The notes: a model not told the origin generated them from the sequence alone. Shown: positions 34,315 through 44,072, counted from the first letter of the stretch. The stretch is DNA of 64,000 nt from Blastopirellula marina DSM 3645 (GCF_000153105.1 NZ_CH672376.1:549092-613091); one strand, 5' to 3'. Translations and numbers: made by a program.

Positions 34315-36747
34315 TTATTGCTGCATTGCAAACAGCAAGATATTCGCCGCGATTCGGGCCGCGTCTTCCCGCACATACCCCTTGCATTGCAGGGAGGAGC
34401 CATTTTCCATCGCGCAGCTCATGTCCAACGGAGAAAAAACGACCACCAGGCGATCGTCCAGCCACAGGCCTTCTAGTTTGGGCGCCTGACGTGATTGGGT
34501 CGCCTGCAATCCTTCGCCTTCCTGACGCTCTTGCGGGTCGTTGACGGTCACGGTGGTGATGTCAAAACCGTTGTAGGCGTCGGAATAAATCGGATGATCC
34601 AGCGGAATTTCCTTTAGCTCGGCCTCGGGAAACATCATCTTCATTTCGCGGCGCAGCGCTGTGGTGAACGGCACGCTGGCGCAAATCGAGTCGGCGAATA
34701 GAAATCCGCCGCGCGTCAAATGTTCGGCCAGCGTGGTCCGATCTTTGGGGGTAAAGCGAAAATCACGCCGACCATGCATGAAGACGATCGGGTATTCGTA
34801 CAGTTTGCTGTAACTGGGCGGAACCAGCTGCGGCGAAGCGTCAAAGCGAAAATCAAGCTGCCGTCCCGCAACTTTGACCATGTTGGTCAGCGCCGCCGGA
34901 GCGTCATCGGCGCCGCCGTTATGTTGCAGCTTGGCGACGACCAGCGTGTTACGCAGCTGTCCATCTTCGACTCCCAGCGTGTCGTCGATCTCGATATCCT
35001 CGAGCTTATCTTTCAGCTTGCGTCCTGTCGCATAGGCCAACACGTTGGCGCCCATCAAGCTGCCGGCTTCGATCTGTCCGCGCACCTTCTCCGGATAGTT
35101 GGCGACCGCTTCGCTACGGTTTAGTTCCCAATAGCATCCGAGATCTTCGGGGCAATAAACGACGCTGGTGCGGCAACAAGCGTCGATGCCGAGCAGCGGT
35201 TTGGCGTACTGTGCTTCGATCGGCGCTTCGGCGAACCAAATCGGGTGATCCGGCGGCAACAGTCGCAGCGGAGCGTCGGGAAAGATCCGTTTCATCAAAG
35301 CGCGAAAGTCGGCGTCAAACTTGGCGCCTCCGCAGGCCGCTTCGGCAAAGACGAAACCCCCTTGCTCGATATACTGCTTCAAGCTTTTTTCCTGCTCCGG
35401 CGTCAGTTTTAATCCATCGCGGCCGCTGATCCACAAGACCGGCGTTTGCAGCAAATCTTCGGTCGTCGCATGCGCGGCGTCGACCACTTGCCAGGTCATG
35501 CGCTGACTGCCCCACCGCGGTTCGATAAAGTGGGTCAAGTTGGCGATGTCACTGCGATGACGATTCCAGTCATTGCTGATCGTATTGCGTGGGCCGGCGG
35601 CGTCATGTTTGTATTTGGCGACCAAGACCGGCCGGCGGCCTTTGGCCAAAAAGAGGAGCGCCAGCGAAGTCGAGACTGCGGGATGGGTGACTTCGGCGTT
35701 GCCGGTGCCGCGCCACGATCCGCTGAGCGCGTCTTGATTGTTGACCAGCATTTCGGCGCCTTCGCGATACCAATCATGCTCGCCGATAAAGCGCCTGCCG
35801 CCCAAGCGTCCGACTCGTTCGACCGCATATAAATAGTAAAGCAAGTTGAGCGAATCGCCCCCGTCGGCTGGGTTGGTATAGACCGTAAAGTTGCGGCCGA
35901 GCCAGGCATAGCCATCTTCAATCGCATCGTTGGGGGTTTGCTGTCCGCAACATTGAATGTGTTCGCCGTTGACCTGGGCGTCTCCCTCGGCCAGCCGTTT
36001 GGTGGTGATGATCATCGACGAAATACCGGCCGCCGTCATGCTGCCGCGTCCCGGCGATTTCGGCAAATAGCCCCACGAGCCGTTGGGGTTTTGCGATTTT
36101 TCCCAGTAGTCGTGCGAGACGCGCCAGGTCGGTTCGTCAACCTTCGCGCCTACATGGGCCGCTTCATCCAGCGCCAAAATGGCGAATTGCGTGTTGGAGT
36201 TGTCGCCGCCGCCGCCGCCGCGCGGATCCGAATAGGTCCACATGCCGCTGCGGTCGCCGCCGCGGATTTGGATTCCGGCTAACTTTTGGGCGTTGGCGAC
36301 GATGCTCGCTTTGCGTCCGGTCGGATCGGTCATGCTGTAGGCCATAATCTGCAGACTGAGCGCATAGGTATGCTCTGGCTGGCCGATCTTCGTTTCTAAA
36401 TACTGCAACCCTTTGGTCAGGGCCGGATCATCTTCATCGATCCCGCTTTCGATCAGCGCCAACATCACCAAGCTGGTCACGCCGCCGGGTTGCCCCGGAT
36501 ATTCGGACCAGCCGCCGTCGGTTTGTTGCTGCTTGCGTAGAAAATTGACGCCGCGGGCAATCGCTTCGTTCACGCGCTGCGGCGTGACCGGGTTTCCCCC
36601 GCGTTGGACATTCTGTGCGGCGGCAGTGGACAAATTGGTCGACAAAGTCGCCGCAATCGTCACAATCGCCAGGGTTGCATAGGCAAGCTGCGTAAGCTTC
36701 CCAGGAACCGTAAACGGGCTAGCTGTGCAGCGTGGGATGGTCGACAT
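34315..36747 (-). CDS. Secreted squalene-cyclase-fold protein with two DUF4159 domains
   Basis: An 810-residue exported protein. After a long signal or anchor (LAYATLAIVTIAATLSTNLS), residues ~45-380 form alpha/alpha-toroid prenyltransferase/squalene-cyclase-like repeats (GVNFLRKQQQTDGGWSEYPG, SQNPNGSWGYLPKS, NNQDALSGSWRGTGNAE). The QxxDGxW and GSW signatures are those of the fold; the catalytic Asp motifs of true cyclases are not evident. Two DUF4159 domains follow: GGFVFAEAACGG...FRALMKRIFP (about 470-510) and GGFLFADSICASVPF...MKMMFPEAEL (about 690-740), each ending with a DHPI motif. It is divergent from the MoxR cluster across 228 bp; such genes often neighbour MoxR-DUF58 loci in planctomycetes. 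Function unknown. Confidence 0.82.
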   Translation of the reverse strand: MSTIPRCTASPFTVPGKLTQLAYATLAIVTIAATLSTNLSTAAAQNVQRGGNPVTPQRVNEAIARGVNFLRKQQQTDGGWSEYPGQPGGVTSLVMLALIESGIDEDDPALTKGLQYLETKIGQPEHTYALSLQIMAYSMTDPTGRKASIVANAQKLAGIQIRGGDRSGMWTYSDPRGGGGGDNSNTQFAILALDEAAHVGAKVDEPTWRVSHDYWEKSQNPNGSWGYLPKSPGRGSMTAAGISSMIITTKRLAEGDAQVNGEHIQCCGQQTPNDAIEDGYAWLGRNFTVYTNPADGGDSLNLLYYLYAVERVGRLGGRRFIGEHDWYREGAEMLVNNQDALSGSWRGTGNAEVTHPAVSTSLALLFLAKGRRPVLVAKYKHDAAGPRNTISNDWNRHRSDIANLTHFIEPRWGSQRMTWQVVDAAHATTEDLLQTPVLWISGRDGLKLTPEQEKSLKQYIEQGGFVFAEAACGGAKFDADFRALMKRIFPDAPLRLLPPDHPIWFAEAPIEAQYAKPLLGIDACCRTSVVYCPEDLGCYWELNRSEAVANYPEKVRGQIEAGSLMGANVLAYATGRKLKDKLEDIEIDDTLGVEDGQLRNTLVVAKLQHNGGADDAPAALTNMVKVAGRQLDFRFDASPQLVPPSYSKLYEYPIVFMHGRRDFRFTPKDRTTLAEHLTRGGFLFADSICASVPFTTALRREMKMMFPEAELKEIPLDHPIYSDAYNGFDITTVTVNDPQERQEGEGLQATQSRQAPKLEGLWLDDRLVVVFSPLDMSCAMENGSSLQCKGYVREDAARIAANILLFAMQQ

Positions 36748-36813
36748 AAATATCTAACTTTTCAGTAGTTAACGCCGATGCAGAAGTGCCCGTACACGTT
36801 GCCGTGGGCGGCT

Positions 36814-36895
36814 GTGATTCCTAAAATCACGCTGTCTGGACGCTTCCCACTATTTTAGAGCCATTCGGCGCTTTTGGGCGACAAAATTGCAATTT
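36814..36895. promoter_or_regulatory. Two palindromes in the divergent DUF4159/MoxR promoter region
   Basis: GTGATT-CCTAA-AATCAC lies at 36814-36830 and the perfect 12-bp palindrome AAATTGCAATTT at 36884-36895. Both sit between divergent starts at 36747 and 36976, where a shared operator would be expected. Their roles are not established. Confidence 0.35.
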
Positions 36896-36975
36896 CGGTT
36901 CGCCCTGACAGGAAACGGCTTGTTATTTAACCATGACATGCCCGCCAACGATTTCAGCCCATTGAGGATCGCTAC

Positions 36976-37992
36976 GTGGCAAAAACCCGCAACCTCGGCG
37001 AAGTACTACAAGAGTTTAAGCAACAAAAGCTGGTCATGCAGCAAGAGTTGCAGAAGGTCATCGTCGGTCAGGAAGAAGTCATCGAGCAATTGTTCGCCGC
37101 TATCTTTACTCGCGGACATTGTTTGTTGGAAGGGGTGCCCGGTCTGGCCAAAACGTTGATGGTCAGCACGTTGGCCCGCGTGTTGGACATGCAGTTCAAA
37201 CGCGTGCAGTTCACGCCTGACCTGATGCCGTCCGACATTACCGGCACCAATGTGTTGGAAGAAGACGAGAACGGCCGCCGCAATTTCCGCTTTGTCGAAG
37301 GGCCGGTCTTCACCAACATTTTGTTGGCCGACGAAATCAACCGGACCCCGCCCAAGACGCAAGCGTCGCTGCTCCAGGCGATGCAAGAACGCGAAGTGAC
37401 CGTCGGTCGCGAGACATATGACTTGCCCGATCCCTTTTTTACGATCGCGACGCAAAACCCGATCGAGCAAGAAGGAACCTACCCGCTGCCTGAAGCGCAG
37501 TTGGACCGCTTTATGTTCAACATCATCATCGGCTATCCGTCGCTGAGCGAAGAAGAGAAGATCTTGTCGAGCACGACGCGGCAAGAGAAGGTCGAAGTCC
37601 GTAAGATTTTTTCGGCCCGCGCGATTCTGAATATCCAAAAGCTGGTCCAATCGGTCGCCGTCAGCGAATACGTGGTCAAATATGTCGCGCGACTCGTCCG
37701 CGCGACCCGTCCAAAAGACCCAGAGACCCCCAAGTTCATCAAAGAACTGGTCGACTGGGGCGCCGGTCCCCGGGCAGGACAAAACCTGATCAACGGCGGC
37801 AAAGCAATCGCCGCGATGGAAGGTCGCTTCTCGGTCGCGATCGAAGATGTCAAGAAGATCGCGATCCCGGTGCTGCGTCACCGCATCAGCACCAACTTCC
37901 AAGCTCAAGCCGAAGGGATGACCAACGAAGACGTGATTCGCAAACTGCTGAAAGAGATCCCGGAGCCGGAGATTGAGAAGTTTGAGAAGTAA
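36976..37992 (+). CDS. MoxR-family AAA+ ATPase
   Basis: A 338-residue ATPase. Walker A is GVPGLAKT, the sensor and Walker B region is NILLADEINRTPPKTQASLL, the DUF-type DLMPSDITG segment and IATQNPIEQEGTYPLPEAQL are diagnostic for MoxR. MoxR proteins act as chaperones or remodellers for vWA-domain partners encoded beside them. GTG 36976 has GAGGATCG upstream. It starts the rightward cluster MoxR, DUF58, BatA-like, vWA; the gap to DUF58 (243 bp) holds repeat elements, so transcription across it is uncertain. Confidence 0.93.
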   Translation: MAKTRNLGEVLQEFKQQKLVMQQELQKVIVGQEEVIEQLFAAIFTRGHCLLEGVPGLAKTLMVSTLARVLDMQFKRVQFTPDLMPSDITGTNVLEEDENGRRNFRFVEGPVFTNILLADEINRTPPKTQASLLQAMQEREVTVGRETYDLPDPFFTIATQNPIEQEGTYPLPEAQLDRFMFNIIIGYPSLSEEEKILSSTTRQEKVEVRKIFSARAILNIQKLVQSVAVSEYVVKYVARLVRATRPKDPETPKFIKELVDWGAGPRAGQNLINGGKAIAAMEGRFSVAIEDVKKIAIPVLRHRISTNFQAQAEGMTNEDVIRKLLKEIPEPEIEKFEK

Positions 37993-38017
37993 AGCGGAAA
38001 GCGGAAAGCGTAAAATA

Positions 38018-38203
38018 GTAGGGTGCGTCACGACGCACCTTCGCCCTGCAAAACGACGGAACACTAGCCCGCGGCGCAAGCCAAGGGAATGCGGCCGGAA
38101 TTAAAGAATCATCGCCACAGATAAAAACATCGCCGCTACCCCCACAAAAACCATGCTGAACAAACATCGCCGCACGCATTCCTTCGCTTGCGCAGCGGGC
38201 TAG
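38018..38203. repeat. GTAGGGTGCGTC hairpin plus inverted CTAGCCCGCGGCGCAAGCC pair
   Basis: 38018-38040 is GTAGGGTGCGTC-AC-GACGCACC-type. 38063-38098 (CTAGCCCGCGGCGCAAGCCA...) and 38169-38203 (its inverted relative, CCTTCGCTTGCGCAGCGGGC core) form an imperfect pair. All lie between the MoxR and DUF58 genes. Confidence 0.7.
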
Positions 38204-38234
38204 TGTTTCGTCCAACGTCCTACGAACGAACTCC

Positions 38235-39131
38235 ATGTCGACCGTTGAGAGCTACTTAAAGCCGGAAGTCATTCGCCAGATTTCGCGGCTCGACCTGCGC
38301 GCTCAGTTTGTCGTGCGGGGGTTCTTTCAAGGTTTGCATGCGTCTCCCTATCACGGTTTCTCGGTCGAGTTCAGCGAGCATCGCCGCTACGAACAAGGGG
38401 ATGATCCCAAAGACATCGACTGGCTCGTCTTCGCCAAGACCGATCGTTACTACATCAAAAAATTTGAAGCCGAAACGAACATCACCGGCTATATCGCGAT
38501 GGATCTCTCGAAGTCGATGGGCTACACCTACCGCCAAGAGATGACCAAGTTCGACTACGCGATCTCGTTAGCCGCCGCGATTTGCTACTTAATGATTCAT
38601 CAGCAAGACCCGGTCGGCCTGGTGACGTTCGACACCAAGATCCGCCAAAGTCTGCCTCCGAAGTCAAAACGGAAACATCTGGGAGACGTCCTCTCGCTGC
38701 TGACCAACTTAAAGCCGACCGGCGAGACCGACATCGCTCATAGCTTGTCGCAATTGGCTGCGATGCTCAAACATCGCAGCGTGGTGATGATCTTCAGCGA
38801 TTTGCTGTCGGACCCCGACGAAGTTTTCAAGGCGCTATATCAACTGCGGCATCGTCAGCACGACGTGATTCTTTTCCATATTCTCGACGAAGCGGAAGTG
38901 ACGTTTCCGTTTGACGGCATGGTCGAACTGGAAGATCCCGAGTCGAACGAAGTCCTTAAACTCGACGCCGGCAGTTATCGGTCTGACTATCGCAAAGAAG
39001 TCGAAGCGTTTCGCGAGCGTTATCGCCGCGACGCATCGAAGGCCGGCGTCGACTACGTCGAGCTGGATACCAGCATGCCGTTCGACAAAGCGTTGACCGA
39101 ATACCTGATTAACCGTCGCACGAGGTTTTAA
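38235..39131 (+). CDS. DUF58 protein
   Basis: A 298-residue protein of the DUF58/vWA-like family. The typical segment FSEHRRYEQGDDPKDIDWLVFAK-type core is present (EHRRYEQGDDPKDIDW), followed by an AMDLSKSMGY MIDAS-like D-x-S-x-S motif and SVVMIFSDLL. It has no membrane segment. It lies beside MoxR and just upstream (4-nt spacing) of the BatA-like gene, as in most MoxR loci, and is a likely MoxR client or partner. Role unknown beyond that association. Confidence 0.92.
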   Translation: MSTVESYLKPEVIRQISRLDLRAQFVVRGFFQGLHASPYHGFSVEFSEHRRYEQGDDPKDIDWLVFAKTDRYYIKKFEAETNITGYIAMDLSKSMGYTYRQEMTKFDYAISLAAAICYLMIHQQDPVGLVTFDTKIRQSLPPKSKRKHLGDVLSLLTNLKPTGETDIAHSLSQLAAMLKHRSVVMIFSDLLSDPDEVFKALYQLRHRQHDVILFHILDEAEVTFPFDGMVELEDPESNEVLKLDAGSYRSDYRKEVEAFRERYRRDASKAGVDYVELDTSMPFDKALTEYLINRRTRF

Positions 39132-39134
39132 GCC

Positions 39135-41486
39135 ATGCAGTTGGCCAACCTCAGCTTGCTGATCGGCGGCCTGTTAATCGGCGTCCCGATCTTGTTGCAT
39201 CTGGTGATGCGGCAGCAGCCGAAGCGGATCGTGTTTCCCGCTTTGCGATTTGTGCGTGCGCGCAACGTGCAAAACCAGCGTCGGCTTGAATTGAAGCATT
39301 GGATCCTGCTCTTCCTCCGCTGCGTTGCGATCTTGCTGCTGGTGTTGGCGCTGGCGCGACCGAGCGTCAGTTCGGCCGCGGTTAGCAGTTGGGTCTTGGT
39401 GGGGCTGCTCGCGTTCGGCGCCGGGATCGCCGGAATCATCGCGGCGGCGACGTGGATGGTGGGCGCTAGTCGGGGGTTGGCCATCGGCATGACGGTGGTC
39501 GCGATTGCGCTGCTTGTTGGCGTGGGGATTGTCACTCCCTTGGCGCTCAGCGCTGGAGGCGCCGGTTCGCTGGGCGATCAAGAGGCGCCGGTCTCGGCGG
39601 TCTTTGTGTTTGATACTTCGCCGCGTCTTTTGTACCAGCACGAGAATCAAACACGGCTGGAGAAAGCCCAAGAAATCGCGATCTGGCTGACCGGCCAACT
39701 GCCGCCAGAAAGTGAAGTCGCGATCGCCGATCGGCGCACCGGCGCGTCGATCTTCGCCGCCGACATCGGCGCCGCGCGTCAAGCGATTCAACGGCTGGAA
39801 GTTTCGCCTGGCGGCGAAAGCATGGATCGGATCGTCTCGCAGGCAATCGATCTGGCCGACTCCAGCGAAAAGAAGCGGAAAGAAATCTACGTCTTTACCG
39901 ATCTCAGCCAGCCGGCCTGGAACGGGGCACAGCAGAGCGATTTGAAAAACAAGCTGGCCGAGCACCCCGATTACCCGTTGTACTTGATCGACGTTAGCGC
40001 CGCCGATGTGCGCAATACGTCGGTCGCCGACCTGCAACTTTCGGCCGATAGCGTCTCAAAAAATAGCGACGTGCTGGTCCAGGTAGAAGTCGCGCAGGAT
40101 GGACCAGAGACGTCAGAGACGTTAGAGCTCTATCTCGAGCAACTCGATAACGCATTGCCGATCGTCGAAGATGGCGAGCTGATCTTGCCGAAGGCCGATC
40201 GACGGGATCGCCGTAATTTGCAATTGACCGATGGAGAGTCGCAGGCAGTTCAATTTCGCCTGTCCGACTTGCCGGTCGGCGTGCATCACGGCTGGGTCAA
40301 TCTGACCGCCGCCGATGGTCTCGATGCGGATGACAAGCGTTGGTTTACGTTTGAAGTTCGTGAGCCATGGCCGCTGTTGATTGTCGAGACGACGCCAGAC
40401 GCGAGTCGCGATTTGATCAACGCGATCGCGCCGCCGGCGTTTCAAGATTCGGGCCGCGCGCCGTTTCAGGTGGATGTTGTGACGCCGGATACGCTTGAGC
40501 GGCAAGAGTTGGACGCTTATCGCGGCATTATGCTGATCGATCCCGGCGCCTATTCCAATAGCGCCTGGCGAAAGCTCGATAAATTCGTCCAACAAGGCGG
40601 GGGACTCGCGATCTTTTTGGGGCCAGCGGCGTCGCTCGACAAGCTGAACGGCGAAGAGCCGCAAAAGCTGTTGCCCGGCAAATTGTCGCGGCAATGGAGA
40701 GCCGGCGATCGAGTCTGGTTTTTGGAGCCGAAGGATTACCAACATCAGTTGCTCGCTCCGTTTCGTGAAATCGGCGCCAGCGTCCCGTGGCGCAGTTTTC
40801 CGGTCGAACGGCATTGGTCCTTTGACGATCTCGCGCCGGAGGCCGATGTGATCATTCCGTTTAGCGACGGCAACAATCTGCCGGCGCTGATCGAACAGCG
40901 CATCGGAGACGGCCTGGTGCTGACCTTCACCACGTCGATCGCTTCGGGCGAATCGCCGCCGTGGAATACGCTCTTCACCGGATTCGACTCATGGCCCTTT
41001 TTCGTGCTGACGAATCAAATCGCGAAATATTTGGTGCGTAGCGGCGAAGAGCGATTGAATTACTTTGTCGGCGAGCGTGCGTCGCTGCAAACGGGGCCGC
41101 TACAAGCCGAACAAACGCATCTGCTGTTCACGCCGCGCGGCGGGGATCCGCAAGAGGTGATCCCCGATCGGGGTTTGATCACGATTCCGTTCACTGACCA
41201 AATCGGCTCGTACCGTTTGCGCCCGCTCGGCGGCGGTCCAGCGATCGGCTTTAGTGTGAATTTACCGCCGTATGCGACGCAACTCATTCCGCTTGCAGCG
41301 GAAGAGTTGAACGGGATCTTTGGCGCTGATCGCTATCAGGTCGCCAAAGAGCAAAGCGAAATCGAGCGCGAGCAAGGGAAGGCCCGCGTCGGCCGCGAGT
41401 TCTTCTCGCCCTTGATCATGCTGGTGGCGCTGATGTTGGCGATCGAATTCGCCCTGTCGCAACGCTTCTATCGACAGGAGGCGTAG
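39135..41486 (+). CDS. BatA-like membrane protein with degenerate vWA domain
   Basis: A 783-residue protein. The N-terminus is the BatA/aerotolerance-type double helix: LIGGLLIGVPILLHLVM, then KRIVFPALRFV, then LKHWILLFLRCVAILLLVLA and LARPSVSS. Two further helices follow (about 90-140). The next domain has FVFDTSPRLLYQ where a MIDAS D-x-S-x-S would be (here DTSPR, so metal binding is probably lost). A GATase1-like region follows (LLIVETTPD, IMLIDPGAYSNSAW, QQGGGLAIFLG), and the last helix (PLIMLVALMLAIEFALS) returns to the membrane. Starts 3 nt after DUF58 and overlaps functionally with it; ribosome-binding sequence is weak. Confidence 0.85.
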   Translation: MQLANLSLLIGGLLIGVPILLHLVMRQQPKRIVFPALRFVRARNVQNQRRLELKHWILLFLRCVAILLLVLALARPSVSSAAVSSWVLVGLLAFGAGIAGIIAAATWMVGASRGLAIGMTVVAIALLVGVGIVTPLALSAGGAGSLGDQEAPVSAVFVFDTSPRLLYQHENQTRLEKAQEIAIWLTGQLPPESEVAIADRRTGASIFAADIGAARQAIQRLEVSPGGESMDRIVSQAIDLADSSEKKRKEIYVFTDLSQPAWNGAQQSDLKNKLAEHPDYPLYLIDVSAADVRNTSVADLQLSADSVSKNSDVLVQVEVAQDGPETSETLELYLEQLDNALPIVEDGELILPKADRRDRRNLQLTDGESQAVQFRLSDLPVGVHHGWVNLTAADGLDADDKRWFTFEVREPWPLLIVETTPDASRDLINAIAPPAFQDSGRAPFQVDVVTPDTLERQELDAYRGIMLIDPGAYSNSAWRKLDKFVQQGGGLAIFLGPAASLDKLNGEEPQKLLPGKLSRQWRAGDRVWFLEPKDYQHQLLAPFREIGASVPWRSFPVERHWSFDDLAPEADVIIPFSDGNNLPALIEQRIGDGLVLTFTTSIASGESPPWNTLFTGFDSWPFFVLTNQIAKYLVRSGEERLNYFVGERASLQTGPLQAEQTHLLFTPRGGDPQEVIPDRGLITIPFTDQIGSYRLRPLGGGPAIGFSVNLPPYATQLIPLAAEELNGIFGADRYQVAKEQSEIEREQGKARVGREFFSPLIMLVALMLAIEFALSQRFYRQEA

Positions 41487-41493
41487 CGCGCGC

Positions 41494-43761
41494 ATGTCTG
41501 GCTGGTACCTGCAACCAACGTTCGATAGCCTTACGGTCGTGTTCATTACGGCAGTGATCCTGGTAGCGCTGTTGGCGATCGCGCCTTCGTTTGCCTCGAC
41601 CACCGAACGTCGGCGTGGACTGATCGCGCTGTTGCGTTTTGGCGCGATCGCACTGCTGGTGCTGACCATGTTGCGGCCGACCTGGTTGACGACCACCACA
41701 CGACCGCAAACGGCGACGTTGGTCGTGATGTACGACGTCAGTCAAAGCATGTCGATCCCCGACTCATCCTCTGGCGAAACTCGCTATGACGCGGTGAAGG
41801 AGGCGCTGAAAGGGGTGCAGTCCGATCTCGCGTCACTCGGTCAGAACATTGAGGTCGCGGTTTATTCGTTTGATTCACAAGCCGAACGCGTCGCGTTTGA
41901 AAATGGCAAGATTGCATTTCCCACAGACGCCGTCGGCCGCTTTACCGATATTGGTTCGTCACTGGATGATGTGGTGCGGCAGATGGCCGGCAAAAAACTG
42001 GCCGGTGTCGTGCTGTTGTCCGATGGTGCACAGCGCGTCTTTACTCCGCGGGTTGAATTGCAACGAGCGGCCCGCGATTTGGCGCGGCTGGATGTGCCGC
42101 TGCATACGCTGACATTTGGTCAAGCGATCGACCCGTCGCAGGCCCGCGATGTGGCGATCAAGACGTTGGCCGATCAGTTTACCGTCTTCGTCAAAAACGA
42201 GATGGTCGTTCAGGCGGCGATTCACATTCAAGGGATGGCCAATCGCCCGGTGCCGGTGCAGCTGATCCTCGAAAACGAAAAGGGAGAAGCGACCGTCATC
42301 GATACGAAGCGAATTCAATCGACGAAAGATCAGGAGACGCTGGATGTCGGTTTTCGCTTCACGCCGCAAACCCCGGGGCAGTACAAGCTGACCGTTGCGG
42401 TCGAACCGCAAGAAGGAGAGCTGATCAGCAAGAATAATCGGCTGGACGCTTACTTGAATGTGCTCTCGGGCGGATTGAAGGTGCTGTATATCGAAGGTCG
42501 CGTAGTCGATCGGTATGAGCAAATGTATTTGCGCCGCGCAATCGCCAAGTCGGCCGATATGCAGATTGATTTTCAATGGCTCGATCGCCGTCGCCGCGAT
42601 CAGTGGCCGATCGATCTGACCAAGCAGATTGAAGAAGGGAAGTACGACGTTTTCATCATCGGCGATCTCGATTCGACCGCTTTGAGCGAACCGACGCTGG
42701 CGCTGTTGGCCAAGCAGGTTGAAGAAGGAAAAGGGCTGATGATGCAGGGAGGCTTTCACACGTTTGGCGCCGGTCGATATCAACGAACCCCGCTGGCCGA
42801 CGTGCTGCCGATCACGATCAACCGCTTTGAAGGGCAAGACTTTGATGCGCCGATTCGTGAAGACCTGCACGTCGCCGGGCCGCTCGCATTGCATCCGACC
42901 AAGCCGCACTATTTAACGACAATCGCCGTACTGACCGAAAATAACAACGCCTGGCAGTCGTTGCCGCCGCTGCGCGGCGCCAATCATTTTGAAGGGATTA
43001 AGCCGCGGGCTCAAGTTTTGCTAGAAACCAATCGCAACGTACCGATCTTGGTCGCCGGCGAGTATGGTCTCGGCCGCGTGTTGGCTTTCGCCGTCGATGG
43101 AACCTGGCAATGGGCGTTGTCTGGCAAGGCCGATCTGCACAAACGGTTTTGGCGGCAGTGCATCTTGTGGCTGGCGAAGAAAGAAGAGCTAGAACGCCGC
43201 GATGTCTTTGTCGAACTGCCGCAGCGCCGCTTCCCGCCGCAGTCGCAATTCACCTTCAACGCCGGCGCGCGGGACGCTGCCGGAGATGTGATCGCCGATG
43301 CGACGTTCCAAGCGTCGCTCATCGCACCTGACGGCAGTAAAACCAACGTACGCTTGGCGCCAGGCGATGAAGGGGTGATCGGCACGGTCGAAACCGGCGA
43401 TACCGCCGGCGACTACATGCTGGAAGTCACGGCGCTGCGCGACGGGAAAGCGCTCGGCGTCGGTAACGGGCGATTTTTTGTCGCCGATCAAGATTTGGAA
43501 CTCGCCGATCCTTCGGCCAAACCATCCCAAATGGCCAGTCTGGCCGCGATCACCGCCAGCGCCGGCGGAAAAGCCTGGGCCGCCGAGCAATTGCCAGAAC
43601 TGATCGAGTTGGTGAAGAAGTCGCCGCCTGAGACCGAGATCGAAGTCCAAACCAAATGGACCTGGCCCGAGTCGGCCCGCGACGCGTGGCTGAATCTAAT
43701 CTTGGTCGTCGGCTTGCTCAGCGGCGAATGGTATCTGCGCAAGAAGTGGGGCATGGTGTAG
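41494..43761 (+). CDS. Membrane vWA protein with glutamine-amidotransferase-like domain
   Basis: A 755-residue protein with two N-terminal helices (LTVVFITAVILVALLAIA, FGAIALLVLTMLRPTWL) and one near the C-terminus (AWLNLILVVGLLSGEWYL). Residues ~80-240 are a vWA domain with an intact MIDAS motif, DVSQS, and SGVVLLSDGAQ-like (LAGVVLLSDGAQRV). Residues ~320-520 form a class-I-amidotransferase-like domain (VLYIEGRVVDRYEQMYLR, DVFIIGDLDS, GLMMQGGFHTFGAG) without a visible catalytic Cys. AGGAGG precedes ATG 41494 at a spacing of 12. It is the last gene of the MoxR cluster and the likely metal-competent partner of the degenerate BatA-like protein. Confidence 0.85.
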   Translation: MSGWYLQPTFDSLTVVFITAVILVALLAIAPSFASTTERRRGLIALLRFGAIALLVLTMLRPTWLTTTTRPQTATLVVMYDVSQSMSIPDSSSGETRYDAVKEALKGVQSDLASLGQNIEVAVYSFDSQAERVAFENGKIAFPTDAVGRFTDIGSSLDDVVRQMAGKKLAGVVLLSDGAQRVFTPRVELQRAARDLARLDVPLHTLTFGQAIDPSQARDVAIKTLADQFTVFVKNEMVVQAAIHIQGMANRPVPVQLILENEKGEATVIDTKRIQSTKDQETLDVGFRFTPQTPGQYKLTVAVEPQEGELISKNNRLDAYLNVLSGGLKVLYIEGRVVDRYEQMYLRRAIAKSADMQIDFQWLDRRRRDQWPIDLTKQIEEGKYDVFIIGDLDSTALSEPTLALLAKQVEEGKGLMMQGGFHTFGAGRYQRTPLADVLPITINRFEGQDFDAPIREDLHVAGPLALHPTKPHYLTTIAVLTENNNAWQSLPPLRGANHFEGIKPRAQVLLETNRNVPILVAGEYGLGRVLAFAVDGTWQWALSGKADLHKRFWRQCILWLAKKEELERRDVFVELPQRRFPPQSQFTFNAGARDAAGDVIADATFQASLIAPDGSKTNVRLAPGDEGVIGTVETGDTAGDYMLEVTALRDGKALGVGNGRFFVADQDLELADPSAKPSQMASLAAITASAGGKAWAAEQLPELIELVKKSPPETEIEVQTKWTWPESARDAWLNLILVVGLLSGEWYLRKKWGMV

Positions 43762-44072
43762 GTAGGGCCTGGGGCCAGACGCAGCGGCGATTTTTCTTTG
43801 TAGCCCGAAGCGCAAGCGAGGGAAATGAGTTCTCTATTCAATGGCGAAGGTCGAATCGCCAATGTCGAATGAATGCCCTAATGTTCGAATGACGAACTAC
43901 GGAGCGATTCGGGCAACGAAGAAAACTTCGTTCCAGTGACAACGCTCCTCCCGAGTCCTACAATGACGCTTAGTAAGCTGAACGACTTGCGCGTGCGTCT
44001 TGCGCGGGAGGTCGGTTTTGCTTCACATCGTCAACAGCGCATCCGGCGAAGGGTGTCAGGGAGGTACGAAAG
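43762..44072. other. 311-bp intergenic region upstream of the catalase gene
   Basis: It contains a GTAGGGCC-type hairpin fragment (43762) and the repeat at 43800-43828 (GTAGCCCGAAGCGCAAGCGA). The catalase promoter should lie in the rest; I see no convincing OxyR or PerR site. Confidence 0.45.
43800..43828 (+). repeat. GTAGCCCGAAGCGCAAGCGAGGG repeat copy
   Basis: Begins with GTAG and shares GTAGCCCGAAGCGCAAGCGA with the palindromic element at 51935-51969. The right arm of the hairpin is missing here. Confidence 0.6.

Noticed and set aside
37006-38079. A 357-codon leftward frame opposite MoxR
   Set aside because: It is a mirror of the strongly conserved MoxR gene and continues through the repeat at 38018; no recognisable domain.
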